The notes under the pieces: generated by a model
What the model saw: only the letters and a program-made list of their open reading frames with translations
What the model was told of the DNA's origin: nothing
Database searches by the model: none
Program-made: the position numbers and the translations under genes
NCBI GenBank assembly: GCA_013372555.1
Contig: JAAPAX010000007.1
Coordinates: 2,356,001-2,420,000 of the forward strand
Length of the DNA stretch: 64,000 nt
Source: Elsinoe arachidis
Lineage: Eukaryota > Ascomycota > Dothideomycetes > Myriangiales > Elsinoaceae
Reading direction: 5' to 3'
Shown: piece by piece, positions 35,201-44,824 of the stretch
How positions within the stretch are numbered: the first letter of the stretch is position 1
Layout: every line of letters begins with the position of its first letter

Positions 35201-35967
35201 ATCCTATTTGGCGCTGCTGGAGGCTACGCTTCGTACGGATACACAAACCAATCGCAAGACTCGCTGTACTACGAGGTATTGGAGATGAGTTTGGCAGACC
35301 TTGAGCAACGCAAGATTGTCAAAGTGCTCTGGCTGCCAGACGGTATCAACAAAGAGGTCAGTAACAATCGTCAGTCTGCTTGTTGCCTCGGTTAACCAGT
35401 CAATAGGAACCACACGACATCCTTGTTCCAAAGCAAGGTACCATTTCGGACGTGCTACCGATACTGGGCAAGAAGGCTTCCATCGAGCAGGACGTCCTGT
35501 CTCGTGTCCGCTTCCTGGAGGCTCACTCGGGTAAAATCCACCGCATCATCCCGCCCACCTACGCTGTGGCTTCTATCAACGAATTTTGCACCGTCTACGC
35601 CGAGCCTACTCCAGAAGAGGAGGCAGAGATCACAGACGACTCGGCTGATCGACAAATATCTGCTTTCCACTACGAAAAGGATCCTTCCAAGACGCACAAC
35701 ATTCCGTTTGTATTCCTGCTCAAAGAGGGAGAGATTTTCACAGAGACTAAGGAGCGACTGTCGAAGCGGACCGGAATCAAGGGAAAAGCTTTCGAGAAGA
35801 TCAAGTTCGCAGTCATCAGAGGTGGTCAGGCATATGCGAAGCCAGCCTACATCGACGACGAGGACGTGCTGAGCGAGAAGATGCAGAGTGATGATCAGCT
35901 GGGGCTGGAGCACGTCAACAAGAATAGGAATACCTGGGCACAGCACGAGAGGCTCAACATCAGATGA
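32293..35967 (+). CDS. USP7-type ubiquitin carboxyl-terminal hydrolase (MATH-USP)
   Basis: Deubiquitinase homologous to USP7, S. cerevisiae Ubp15 and S. pombe Ubp21/22; 1159 aa. Exons are 32293-32301 (encoding only MDQ), 32397-33016, 33067-35356 and 35407-35967. An acidic N-terminus is followed by a MATH/TRAF-like domain (about 66-205, VHTWEIEGWRTLP). The USP catalytic domain (about 211-545) has the Cys box GMRNQGATCYLN (Cys229) and the His box GDMNAGHYYAF (His472), plus QQDVQEL. C-terminal ubiquitin-like and ICP0-binding-type regions follow, as in USP7. The tiny first exon is supported by a consensus donor and a CTGAC branch before acceptor 32396; an alternative start at ATG 32361 would read straight into the same frame. 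Confidence 0.92.
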
Positions 35968-36606
35968 TAAACAGCGTTTCGATCAGGATACGATGAGCCA
36001 AGGGCTAGGAACGACATGGATCGCTCGGATCGCACGACTGGTATGCAATACATGGTCAAGAACTTCTACGATAACAAGAAGCAATGATATCGGCAAGGCG
36101 TTTTGGGGAGGGTAAAGAGGTTCTGCATCCGAGGCGACGAGGTGCGGAATGAAGACATGATGAGGACGTGTTCATGATACGGGCGCGAACAGAGAAGGGT
36201 TTAGGGTAGACGGTCGCGCCTAGTCATGCATGATGTAGCAGATACTGCTTGGTAGAGCATGAATGAAAGGGTTGAGATGCGGCCATGGAGCTTGTCAGCA
36301 TGCACTCCATTGTAGCTTCTTTACTTTGTGCTTATCCACTGGACGATGCGCTTTCTGGCAACGCTACCGACACTTTGACATGGCCGGAATCTAAGCTTAT
36401 AGTGCACGTTGAAAGTGTGACAGCCGCTTTCTCTCGAAGCATGTGAAGAATGACTCGCGTGAAGATAAATCCTGACTCGTTGCAGCTGGTATTTTCCTTC
36501 AGTATAACCTCACAACCAGCTATCTTCCTCAACCACTCATCTCTTTGAACCGCCCAGCGGACCCTCTGGCAATCGCGCCCACACCACCACCAGCATATCA
36601 GTAATC
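35968..36606 (+). other. Intergenic region between USP and MPP6 genes
   Basis: A 639-bp spacer containing the presumed USP 3' UTR and the MPP6 promoter. No other feature is seen. Confidence 0.45.
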
Positions 36607-37512
36607 ATGTCTTCCCGCCTCCTAACCATGAAAGTCAGCCTCCCTTCCTTCTTCCCCCTCCCCTCCCAATAAGCCTCCCGTCCTCTCTCCCATCTCACCC
36701 GTCGCTTTCCTCTCCCCTTCACCCTCACTGACCCCATATAGTTCATGCAACGCGCCTCCGCCTCCACCTCCTCCCCTTGCCAATCGCAACCCTCCTCCCC
36801 GTCCTCCACCCCCTCCGCCCCGCCCTCGAAAAAACAGCGTCTCTCCAACGGCCCCTCCCTCCCCTCCTACACCCCGGATCGCAAGCGCGAGACATCCCAA
36901 GAGCGCATTGTGCGCGAGTCACTCCAAGCAGAGGAGGCGAAGAGGGATGAAGCGCTTGAGAGACTGGGGAGGGAGAAGGGGGAGACGAGATGGGTTTTAT
37001 CGACGTTGCAGTCGGAGCGAGAGGAGGGGGAGGATGGGGATGGGGATGAAGGGGTGGTAGGGGGAAGGTTCAGGATTGTGGGACTGGGGGAGATCGATCG
37101 TGGGGATGAAGAAGGGGAGGGCGTGGGGAGGAGGACGTTTGGGAAGCCTTTGCCTAAGACGAGGGGGAGGCCGGGGAGGGAAGAGGAGGGGCATGAGGGC
37201 GGGAGTAGTGAGGGTGATAGTGACAGTGGGAGTGAGAGCGGGAGTGACAGTGAGGAGTACGAGCCCGAGGACGTGGATTCTTTGATTCAAAGGGGTAGGA
37301 GCGAGGCTGCGGAGCGGGCGAGAAGGGAGATGAAGGAGAAGAGGAGGGAGAGGGGGAGGGAAGGGAGTAGGATGGCATCGGAGAGGAGAGGGAGGGAGGT
37401 GAATCTCAATTCGACACCGAGGAGAGAGGGGAGGGGCGGGGGGATCAGTAGTGGCGGTGGGAGTGGCGGCAGGGGAGGGCGAGGGAGTGGTGGGAAGAGG
37501 AAGAGCTATTAG
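36607..37512 (+). CDS. MPP6: Mpp6-like nuclear exosome cofactor
   Basis: Probable M-phase phosphoprotein 6 homologue, an RNA-binding cofactor of the nuclear exosome that helps recruit Mtr4. The model is 265 aa from exons 36607-36633 (nine codons) and 36742-37512, with a 108-nt pyrimidine-rich phase-0 intron. The join gives MSSRLLTMKFMQRA, the family's hallmark N-terminus that docks on Rrp40. The rest is low-complexity: a Ser/Pro stretch, an FGKPLPKTRGRPG patch, an acidic SDSGSESGSDSEE tract and a Gly/Arg-rich tail. It is longer than yeast Mpp6, as in other filamentous fungi. The coding strand turns from C/T-rich to G/A-rich at about 36900. Confidence 0.8.
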
Positions 37513-38114
37513 GATGTGGAACTGAAGATGGAATGGTGAGTATTACGTGCGATACCCTTGAAGAAAGCTACTGGCTGGGTTGGAGGTAAGTGGTTTGATT
37601 ATACTATGGACGCACCACGACCAGGTAAGGGAACGAGATGGCAAACATAATCTACGCCGGCAGGGCTTGACTCGTGAGCGACTCCTGGTACTGCTATGCG
37701 ACGAGCTCTGTTTCAAACGACACCCTTAAGCCTCGAAGATCCTTCAAGAGATATAGCGTCACGTGAAGGTTCTCAAGGCTTCAAGGCTTTTGTAACTTCC
37801 ACGACATTTCCCACAATCAGTCCTGCACGAACACAGTTCTGCAGAAGCTGCATACACTTCGTACACTTGCGCTGTACAGGTCGATATTGACTATTTACTA
37901 TCGATAGTCCGCCCGAACCCTTGTCAACGGTCGTGCATGCCACGTTGTCTACCGGCGTTCTGTGGCGATTCCATCCCCAACGGCTTATCTCCTCCTGACA
38001 CCCACAGAAATCCAGACTGCAAACCACTGATACCGTATCTCTTACTCTCTATCCCGTAAGTCTGCTTCTGCCGTCTTGTCATCTTTCCGCGTTTTGCTAT
38101 CCCGTTCGTTCAGC
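37513..38114 (+). other. Intergenic region between MPP6 and GT31-like genes
   Basis: A 602-bp spacer. No gene or specific element is recognised. Confidence 0.45.
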
Positions 38115-39752
38115 ATGCTTGCACCAACGCTCCGTTCGAAGCGGACTCGTCCGTGTCGGGCACTGCTTTCTGTCATAGCATTCGTTGTTGGTTGCGTCCT
38201 TTTTCTCAATAGCTCAAGTCATGTCCGCTCTCATGCTTCGAATATCTGGAGGTCTTCGTCCTGCTTGGAGAAGGCGCCTGCGGACGAGCTGAAGCAAGAT
38301 CCTGTTAAGCTGATCGATCTGGATGACATCTGGTCTGATGACGATGAGGTAACGGGCAAAGTCAATCTCGAAGAGTCATCTGGTAGGCACAGCGCGGGAT
38401 CAAGAGTGGACCTTCAGAGCAAGTCCGAAGGCCATGACACCAACGACTTCAGCCTGCACCCTCCCCTCTCAAGCAGCCCCTCCACAACAAACAACCACTG
38501 CTCCTCCGCCCCCTCCTCCTCCAACATCTTCATCTCCCTCAAAACCGGCGCCACCGAACTCCACGCCAAACTCCCCGCCCACCTCCTCACCCTCGCCCCC
38601 TGCATCCCCCCCACCAACCTGATGATCTTCTCCGACGCCCCCGACACCTTCGCCGGCCACCCCATCCACGACGCCCTCGCCAACATCAGCACAACCCACA
38701 AAACCAGCCACCCCGACTTCACGCACTACCGCCACCTGCATCGCGCGCGCCAACTCCGCCTCTCCCCTGCCAGCCTCCCCCGCGCCGGCCCCCGCAGCTG
38801 GGACCTCGACAAGTGGAAATTCCTCCCGCTGACGTTCGCGAGCTACTTCTCCGCCCCGGCGCACGTGGAGTGGTTCTTCTTCATCGAAGCCGACACGTCT
38901 GTTTCGTGGGTCAATTTGCTCCTGTGGCTCGCGACCCTGGACGCCAAGAAAGCGCATTACATCGGCGCCGGGCGTGTCGTGGGAGACATCTCCTTTGCGC
39001 ACGGCGGAAGCGGGTATATCCTCTCTCGTCCGGCGATGGAGGCACTCGTGCGGCGGAGGGAGGAGGAGGGGGAGGGCAAGTATGATGCTAGGTGGGAGGA
39101 GGAGACGACGCGGCATTCGATGGGGGATGCGATTCTGGCGGTTGCGCTCAAGGAGGCGGGGGTGCAGATGGAGGGTGGAGGGAGTCATTTGCAGAGTGAG
39201 AATTTGGGGGGACTGGAGTTGGATGAAGGGAAGTTGTGTGAGCCGTTGGTGACGATGCATCATGTTGATAGCGCGTTGGTGAGTGATCTTTGGGCGTTGC
39301 AGGGGGAGTGGGTGGGGAGGTATGGGTGGGGGGAGAGGATGTTGAGGAGGGAGGTGGTGGAGAGGTTTATGTTGGGGGTTATGAGGGGGAGGAGGAGGGG
39401 GTGGGAGAATGGGGCGGAGAGGAAGAGGCTGGTGGTTGAGAATGTATTGATGGAAGAGGAGAGGGGCAGGGATGGGTTGGTAGATCCCGGGGAATGGAAG
39501 GGTGCGGAGTTGGAGGCGACTGAGGACGAAGCTGGGTGTGAAAGGGCGTGCGAGGAGTGGGACGAGTGTGTGCAGTGGATGTGGAGGCCGGGGAGATGTT
39601 ATATGGATAATCAAATGAAGATGGGAGAGGTAGATATGGGGCCAAAGGATGGTAAGAGTGATGCGGTGAGGAAGGACGGGGAAACGTGGACAAGCGGGTG
39701 GCATCAGAAGCGGTTGAGAAGGATGATAGCGAGAGTGAGAAAGTGTAAATAG
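38115..39752 (+). CDS. GT31-like glycosyltransferase with C-terminal Cys-rich module
   Basis: Fungal Fringe-type glycosyltransferase (GT31/DUF604-like), 545 aa, single exon. ATG 38115 is used because the in-frame upstream extension starts only at TTG. An N-terminal anchor (LLSVIAFVVGCVLFLN, about residues 18-33) indicates a type II Golgi protein. A polar stem follows, then the catalytic domain from about residue 140. It contains NIFISLKTGATEL, the acidic site FFFIEADTSVSW (E258-A-D260) and HGGSGYILSRPAMEAL. The C-terminus has a small Cys-rich region (GCERACEEWDECVQWMW, then PGRCYMDN) resembling a PAN/apple-like module. The coding strand is C-rich to about 38900 and G-rich after about 39000. 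Confidence 0.82.
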   Translation: MLAPTLRSKRTRPCRALLSVIAFVVGCVLFLNSSSHVRSHASNIWRSSSCLEKAPADELKQDPVKLIDLDDIWSDDDEVTGKVNLEESSGRHSAGSRVDLQSKSEGHDTNDFSLHPPLSSSPSTTNNHCSSAPSSSNIFISLKTGATELHAKLPAHLLTLAPCIPPTNLMIFSDAPDTFAGHPIHDALANISTTHKTSHPDFTHYRHLHRARQLRLSPASLPRAGPRSWDLDKWKFLPLTFASYFSAPAHVEWFFFIEADTSVSWVNLLLWLATLDAKKAHYIGAGRVVGDISFAHGGSGYILSRPAMEALVRRREEEGEGKYDARWEEETTRHSMGDAILAVALKEAGVQMEGGGSHLQSENLGGLELDEGKLCEPLVTMHHVDSALVSDLWALQGEWVGRYGWGERMLRREVVERFMLGVMRGRRRGWENGAERKRLVVENVLMEEERGRDGLVDPGEWKGAELEATEDEAGCERACEEWDECVQWMWRPGRCYMDNQMKMGEVDMGPKDGKSDAVRKDGETWTSGWHQKRLRRMIARVRKCK

Positions 39753-39839
39753 AGTCATAGTCGTCGACATTGCCATAGTAGGCATTTGTACTAACGAATT
39801 ACGTGTTCGTCGTCCTTCCTACTCCTGACATCCTACAAA

Positions 39840-41428
39840 TCAGACTGCATCCATGCTAGCCCTCGTACTTAACACCTCATTCCTGTTCCCCAGTTTACTG
39901 ATCTGCAAGAAAGCGTCAACGCCATATCCTTCCAAGCTATGCAGTTCCAGACTTCCAGCCCAGTACTCGGCATATATCCTGCTCATTGGTAGACCAATAC
40001 CAAGTCTGAGCCCCGGTGGCCGGGCGGTGAATGTCGATAAGCTGTTGTCGTACCTGTCCTTCTTGCTCTGCGATCTTCTGCTTGATTCGGACCTCTCTGT
40101 AGAATCCTCAGTAGATTCGGGTATATGCTTACTGCTTCTCAGGGTCTCTGCATCAGTGATGCTGCTGATGCTAGAGTCTTCTGGTGGTATGCTCGGCGGG
40201 ACAGCAATTTCTTGGAGTGTTCCTGCCAAACGAGGGACCTGCTCTAGATCTTTGAGTCGCTTCTCCTTGCGTGGCCCCGTCGTGAAGCTCCAGAGATACG
40301 GAAGTACGTCCCGTGCGACACCACCGCCCTGATCGGATACACGGATGATTATGTGTTGTGCCGACTCGCAAATGAGAACTTCAATGGGTGGCACGGCGCC
40401 CGATGGTGTGGCGGGTGCGGAGGACTCAGATGTCCATGATTTCGGATTTGTACGAGCTCTAGCGAGAATAGCCTGAGTGCTATTGCGGAGAAGCTCGCCA
40501 ATGATGTACTCGATATGGCTTGGGATATATGGGAAGGTGGTGTCAATGTCACCAAAAAGTTTGACTTCGGGCAAAGGTGTATCTTTGCCGTGAGCTCGGC
40601 GAGCAAGTCGAGTGATCGTGTTAGAGCAAGTATCGATGATCTCGCGAGCTTTGCACTTGAGGAAGACCTCGCCGATAAAGTCTTCATCAGGCGCGGAGCC
40701 AGCTGATTGTGATCTTCGCATTGAGTGTGGTGAATGGTAGGTGTCGGTCAGAGCCAGGTGTTGCTCGGCTATCACCCTTCGAGATATTCGCGATCGTAAC
40801 ATGGTTCGCATTAATTGATCGCAGACATCTGCTGGCACGGCCGACTGTATTTCGAGTACACCCATGGCTAGTGCCGGTATGACCGAAAGATGCTCATGGA
40901 GGCATTCTCGAATGACAGCGCAGAGATGATCGTTATCTGCCAACGTCCGCACTTCTGGCACTTTTCGAAGCTTCTCAAAGGCAGAGTAGTAAAGCTCGTG
41001 CACATGTGAGATGTGCTGGTTGGTGAGAGCAGAGTATGGCAAAGTCTGCATGTTCCGTAACCGATGCGCGATCCTGGCAACCATCAGCAACATGATTGAA
41101 CTCATGGACGAAGTACATACCGTGTTGGCAACTCAAGTCGAACATAGTTGGCAGAACTTAACAATCGACCTTCGCTCAGTGTTCTGCCAAACACTGTGAG
41201 CTGACGCAGACTGATTGGCCGAGCCTCTCGTTCGACCCATCTATATCACGACATTAGCAGCCATTAACAGGGACTGGCGAGTTCTCCTTACTCATCTAGG
41301 GCAGTAGCTGGTCGCCATGGTGGCGGTATGCTACTGCTATCTGTTCCTTGTTGCGTGCTTGAAGTCGTTGTAGAATATGCCCTCACAACATGATGCCGGC
41401 GCGATAGGACGCGATATGTTCTCTCCAT
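39840..41428 (-). CDS. Mitochondrial pyruvate dehydrogenase kinase family protein
   Basis: Protein kinase of the PDHK/BCKDK family (GHKL ATPase fold), which inactivates the E1 subunit of mitochondrial 2-oxoacid dehydrogenases. The model is 496 aa from exons 41292-41428, 41121-41240 and 39840-41073; both introns are 47-51 nt GT-AG and phase-consistent. The N-terminus (MERTYRVLSRRHHVVRAYST) looks like a matrix presequence. The N-terminal helical domain contains RQLTVFGRTL and TRIAHRLRNMQTLPY. The ATP-binding half has the N-box EYIIGELLRNSTQA, the G1 box VSDQGGGV, SFTTG, and the G2 box GLRLGIGLPMSRIYAEYWAG. A disordered insertion of about 70 residues lies between the boxes. It resembles the yeast Pkp2 group. 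Confidence 0.9.
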
Positions 41429-41880
41429 AGTAGCGCATCGGCCAAGAGGTGTAGGTGCGTATGGATCTGCGCCTGTAGGATGCCAGATTTCTACGGTCTT
41501 GGTACTAGCTTAACATGTGATTCACCCACGGCCGATGTCGCCGGCCATCAGACTGGAGAGGTGTCGTCGGCGAACAGCGCTCTTTGGTTGCAGCACTCGC
41601 GATTGACGTTCAATACGAATCCGAGGACACAGTGCGATGGCCTCTCATTTCACAAGGTGCAAGCTATTGACATGGACTGTTTTGGGCACGAATCGGACAG
41701 TGATATGCGGCTCTTCTATCAGACCCACCGCGGCATGATTTCCGCGAGAGCTCCAAAGCTATATGCAACAAGCTAAAAATTATGCGTACTGTAATTGGAG
41801 CCGCAAAATCATCCATCGATTTTGCGCAAGCATTTGATCAGTAGGGACGGAATCTGAGGTGTTGCAAAAAGATGCGTTGT
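41429..41880. other. Intergenic region between PDH kinase and U6 downstream element
   Basis: Short open frames only. It presumably contains the PDH-kinase promoter; nothing else is recognised. Confidence 0.45.
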
Positions 41881-41894
41881 GCGGGCGGCCGTCG

Positions 41895-41905
41895 AGAGTC
41901 GAACC
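41895..41905 (-). promoter_or_regulatory. B-box-like Pol III element downstream of U6
   Basis: On the minus strand this reads GGTTCGACTCT, close to the TFIIIC B-box consensus GGTTCGANTCC. It lies 16 nt past the T7 terminator of U6. S. cerevisiae SNR6 also uses a B box downstream of its terminator, although farther away. No tRNA can be folded around it. Confidence 0.65.
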
Positions 41906-41921
41906 GTGCAAGAAAAAGTGC

Positions 41922-41928
41922 AAAAAAA
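41922..41928 (-). terminator. Pol III terminator of U6
   Basis: A run of seven T on the minus strand ends the third U6 exon, as expected for RNA polymerase III. Confidence 0.85.
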
Positions 41929-41956
41929 CTTTTGAGCATCTCTTTGTTTGCATGTG

Positions 41957-42005
41957 CTGCGAAGAGTCAGTGACTGTTCGGGCGCGTTGCTGGGGTTTAA
42001 CGTAC
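41957..42005 (-). other. U6 intron 2
   Basis: 49 nt, donor GTACGT, branch site CTGAC at 42-nt-scale spacing (41970-41966), acceptor CGCAG. It lies directly 3' of the internal stem-loop sequence of U6. Confidence 0.88.
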
Positions 42006-42024
42006 TCATCCTTAGTGCAGGGGC

Positions 42025-42076
42025 CTGAAAGGGTTAGCGTTGTGCCAAAGAATGTCGAAGAGCGGAGCCAACTCAC
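42025..42076 (-). other. U6 intron 1
   Basis: 52 nt, donor GTGAGT, branch site GCTAAC near 42037-42032, acceptor TTTCAG. It is inserted just after ATTAGCATG, between the catalytic AGC and the internal stem-loop. Confidence 0.9.
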
Positions 42077-42147
42077 CATGCTAATCTTCTCTGTATAGTT
42101 TCAAATTGACTTGTGGCACGAGGCCAACAAGTCTAGCTGTCAGCAAA

Positions 42148-42156
42148 TAATATATA
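42148..42156 (-). promoter_or_regulatory. TATA box of the U6 gene
   Basis: TATATATTA on the minus strand, about 23-30 nt upstream of the estimated U6 5' end. This is the expected position for a Pol III U6 promoter. Confidence 0.8.
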
Positions 42157-42649
42157 CCCTTCCTTGCAAGTCATCTGCGCACCCGCAGGAAGCACTGATC
42201 TTCACATGGCTTCCATGATGCGAGTCCTTTGTTGGCGCCTCAAGATGCCGGAGAAGAGTCTTGAAGACCGTCGATAGAGCCGCACCACACAATTTAGCCA
42301 GCATTGTCTACGATCGACGTAGACAGTTACGGGTGACTCGCATAGCAGTCCTCCTAGCATGATCGTGGTTGCATCCTCTCCAGCTACTCGCCAACCCAAG
42401 CGACCGTGTCAAGCTGCGCCGCGACTCAAGCTGGACTTGAGTCAGAGGGTCTATCGTACAACCACTGCCATATCGCATCTTCCAGTCCATGCAGGTCCGC
42501 CGCCATTGCTTGATTGATCCGACAGCTGCATGGTTCTCCAGATTGCAGGTGCGACAGAGATCCGGTCTGCATCGCGGACTTGGTCATAGTCACGACTTGG
42601 CCTACTCATCTTACAGTAGTCTCGATTACTTGTATTTCCTGCACAGCAC
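42157..42649. other. Intergenic region upstream of U6
   Basis: A 493-bp stretch between the U6 TATA box and the 3' end of the dephospho-CoA kinase gene. No gene is recognised. Confidence 0.45.
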
Positions 42650-43471
42650 TCAAAGCTTCGCCTTTTCCCGAGCCTTCATCTGCTCCCACTGTCGCTTTGA
42701 ATACCAACCCAAGAAATAGTTCCAGGACGCCGCCAGCACCATAAATCCAGGGTTAACCAGGAGTAGCCAGGACCACCACTGCGGACTTCCTTTCTTCACC
42801 TCTATCATCACCCTCTCGATCTCCTTCTTAAGGTCCTCTTTTCCACCATCATTCCACACCACCACGCCCCTTCTGCTCCCTCTCGCCTCAGCACGCCTCG
42901 CTTTGTCCCGCACGTCCCACTGACTTGCGACCCGATTCCGCGCATCCTCGTCCGTAAGATGGCTGTCTCTATCCCTCAGTCGCTTAATTTGCACCTCTTT
43001 GTCCTTCACAGCCACCACCATGATGGTCCCGCACATAGCCTCCCACCCGCTCTCAAACAGCAATGGGATATCCAAGACCACCGCCCACGAACCCTTGATG
43101 TATGCCCAGAGCATCTGGCGGTACAACTCCTTTCGTACAGCCGGGTGCACGATTCCATTCAGCACTTTCCTGTCCGCTTCCTTGCCTTGACCAAACACCC
43201 TTCGGCCCAGCGCTGGTCGGTTGAGTGGTCGACCTTTGCCATTGAGTCCTGCTTCTCCACCTGTGGCTTCTGATGGTGGTTCGAGGAGATCTGGCGTGGT
43301 GGAGGAGAAGTGTGAGACTATAGCATTGTAGCCGGATGTGCCGGGTTCTACGACTTGCCGTGCGATTTTGTCGGCGTCGATGATGGGAAGTGAGTATGGT
43401 GGTGAGGAGAGGATTTGTGAGACTGTGGATTTGCCAGTCGCGATCGAGCCGGTGAGACCGAGTAGCAGCAT
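42650..43471 (-). CDS. CAB5: Dephospho-CoA kinase
   Basis: Catalyses the last step of coenzyme A synthesis, phosphorylation of dephospho-CoA. Single exon, 273 aa. Start ATG 43471 places MLLLGLTGSIATGKST at the N-terminus, with the P-loop at residues 8-16; upstream in-frame sequence has no ATG. Other CoaE motifs are IDADKIARQVVEPG, IVHPAVRKEL and LDIPLLFESG. The C-terminal 45 residues add a hydrophobic segment (WSWLLLVNPGFMVLAASWNY) followed by a basic tail, suggesting membrane attachment as in other fungal Cab5 proteins. It diverges from the complex I subunit gene. Confidence 0.93.
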   Translation of the reverse strand: MLLLGLTGSIATGKSTVSQILSSPPYSLPIIDADKIARQVVEPGTSGYNAIVSHFSSTTPDLLEPPSEATGGEAGLNGKGRPLNRPALGRRVFGQGKEADRKVLNGIVHPAVRKELYRQMLWAYIKGSWAVVLDIPLLFESGWEAMCGTIMVVAVKDKEVQIKRLRDRDSHLTDEDARNRVASQWDVRDKARRAEARGSRRGVVVWNDGGKEDLKKEIERVMIEVKKGSPQWWSWLLLVNPGFMVLAASWNYFLGWYSKRQWEQMKAREKAKL

Positions 43472-43839
43472 GTCGTGTGTCAATCCCACCAAAGGTGTAG
43501 GTGATTGTAGGTGGTATGTGAGGAGGTGAAGAGCGGGGTCGCCGAGGTTGTTGTCTGTCCAGCAATGGACTGAGTCTCTGGAGGGCGTGAAATTGATCAA
43601 AAGATGCCTCTAAGGGATATCGTTAGAAGTGAGAGTAGAATGAATATATTCCGAATGTGTATATTACCGTCTCAGGTCCTAGGTTGTGTTGTGTAGTACA
43701 TCACTGTCCCGCACCATGCGGAATTCCGGTCACCTCACCGCGAACCATTGACCAATCAGCTGTCTCCATTATCTACATCTTCAACTTTACCCTCCTCAGT
43801 CCTAATGGCTCTCGTCTTTTGATACATCCTACTCACACC
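43472..43839. promoter_or_regulatory. Divergent promoter, dephospho-CoA kinase and NDUFS6-type genes
   Basis: A 368-bp head-to-head region. It contains CCAAT (near 43751, within GACCAATCAG), a candidate HAP/CBF site, which would fit a respiratory gene. No other site is named. Confidence 0.45.
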
Positions 43840-44646
43840 ATGGCGCCTCTAACGCGACCCTTATTACGGAGCGGTCTCTCCCTTATCTCGCGCCGCTCCT
43901 TCCATCCTTCATCATCTCTTCTTCGCGACAATCCCATCCCAGCCAACGACCCCAACCCATCCAAAACACAATCGCCAGTATCGAGCACCAATGCCGTACC
44001 CACGAGCTCGGAAGGAAGCTTCGATAAGACATTGCAAGAGTCAGTGGAGGCGGGAGAAGAGATGAGGGTCATGCAAGCGCCGAACAGGTCGTCAGTCTGG
44101 TCTAGGAGCCAGCAGCCGAGGGAGAAGGCCATGGTTGGACCGCGATTTGAGCAGACGATTATGGAAGATCAGGTAGGCTATATGCTTCTCTTCTTTTCCC
44201 ATTCCGGGGGCTGGAGCAGAATGATGCAGTGCGATTCCAGCCAGGATTTCGTCGCACGGAGATCACATACATTCAAGCAGAAAGCTGATCATGTCTAGCC
44301 CCGGCCCCTAGCAGCCATCGACCTCATCCACAAGCAACCTGTCAAATGGATCAAGGAGCGCAAAGCATCATGCGACGGCGGAGGAGGCCCACTCGGTCAC
44401 CCAAGGATCTTCATCAACGTCGACAAGCCACAGATCTGCTGGTGCACGTACTGCGGACTGCCATTCGTAAGTCTACAGATGATCTGGATCCATGTTCCAA
44501 TACTAATGCAACAATAGGCACACGAGAAGAACCGGAAGCACATCGAAGCGCTCGAACACCACTCATACCCTCTCGACCCCATCGGCGCGCCGGAAGAAGT
44601 CCCACAGATTCAGAGCAATACTGGTGCTCCACTCGAGCATCGATAG
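43840..44646 (+). CDS. NDUFS6-type complex I zinc-binding subunit
   Basis: Accessory subunit of mitochondrial NADH:ubiquinone oxidoreductase (13-kDa, NUMM/NDUFS6 type), 209 aa. Exons are 43840-44172, 44299-44466 and 44518-44646, and the introns (126 and 51 nt) are phase 0. The N-terminus is Arg/Ser/Leu-rich, a mitochondrial presequence. The zinc-finger (CHCC) core is split by intron 2: GHPRIFINVDKPQICWCTYC then GLPFAHEKNRKH, supplying His, Cys, Cys and Cys/His ligands. A 110-residue N-terminal extension precedes the conserved core, as in fungal homologues. Confidence 0.87.
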
Positions 44647-44824
44647 ATGTCTTGATAGACTAGTTGTACAAATGCATTCAAGCTTCACAAGAGCTCATCA
44701 CCCATTCCGTCTTCCGCAAATGCCCCGTACTGCGTCTCACAATGCCTGACATGCCCCTTGACCCACCGCCTTTTCCCCTCCCTACCTCCCTCTCCCTCCC
44801 CTCCATAGCCTTCATCCTCCCCAG

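Larger units (their letters stand above)
41922..42133 (-). ncRNA. U6 spliceosomal snRNA gene with two introns
   Basis: Minus-strand U6 snRNA, the catalytic core RNA of the spliceosome. Exon 1 (about 42133-42077) has a 5' stem-loop, GTCAATTTGAAAC, and the invariant ACAGAGA box followed by AGATTAGCATG with the catalytic AGC. Exon 2 (42024-42006, 19 nt) is GCCCCTGCACTAAGGATGA, most of the internal stem-loop. Exon 3 (41956-41922) contains CAAACAAAGAGATGC and ends in T7. The intervening 52-nt and 49-nt segments begin GTGAGT and GTACGT, end in CAG, and carry GCTAAC and CTGAC branch sites, so they are spliceosomal introns. The joined exons, about 111 nt, match canonical U6 through the core. The 5' end is approximate (42125-42133). 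Introns in U6 are known from some fungi, for example S. pombe. Confidence 0.93.

Noticed and set aside
38469..39785. 438-codon minus-strand frame opposite the GT31-like gene
   Set aside because: Low-complexity antisense shadow of a well-supported sense gene.
41881..41940. Possible tRNA, because of a T-loop-like GGTTCGACTC
   Set aside because: No acceptor, D or anticodon stems can be formed around it; its place after the U6 terminator fits a downstream B box.
41780..42098. Short open frames on both strands over the U6 locus
   Set aside because: They overlap U6 exons and introns and have no protein features; the conserved U6 blocks explain the sequence.
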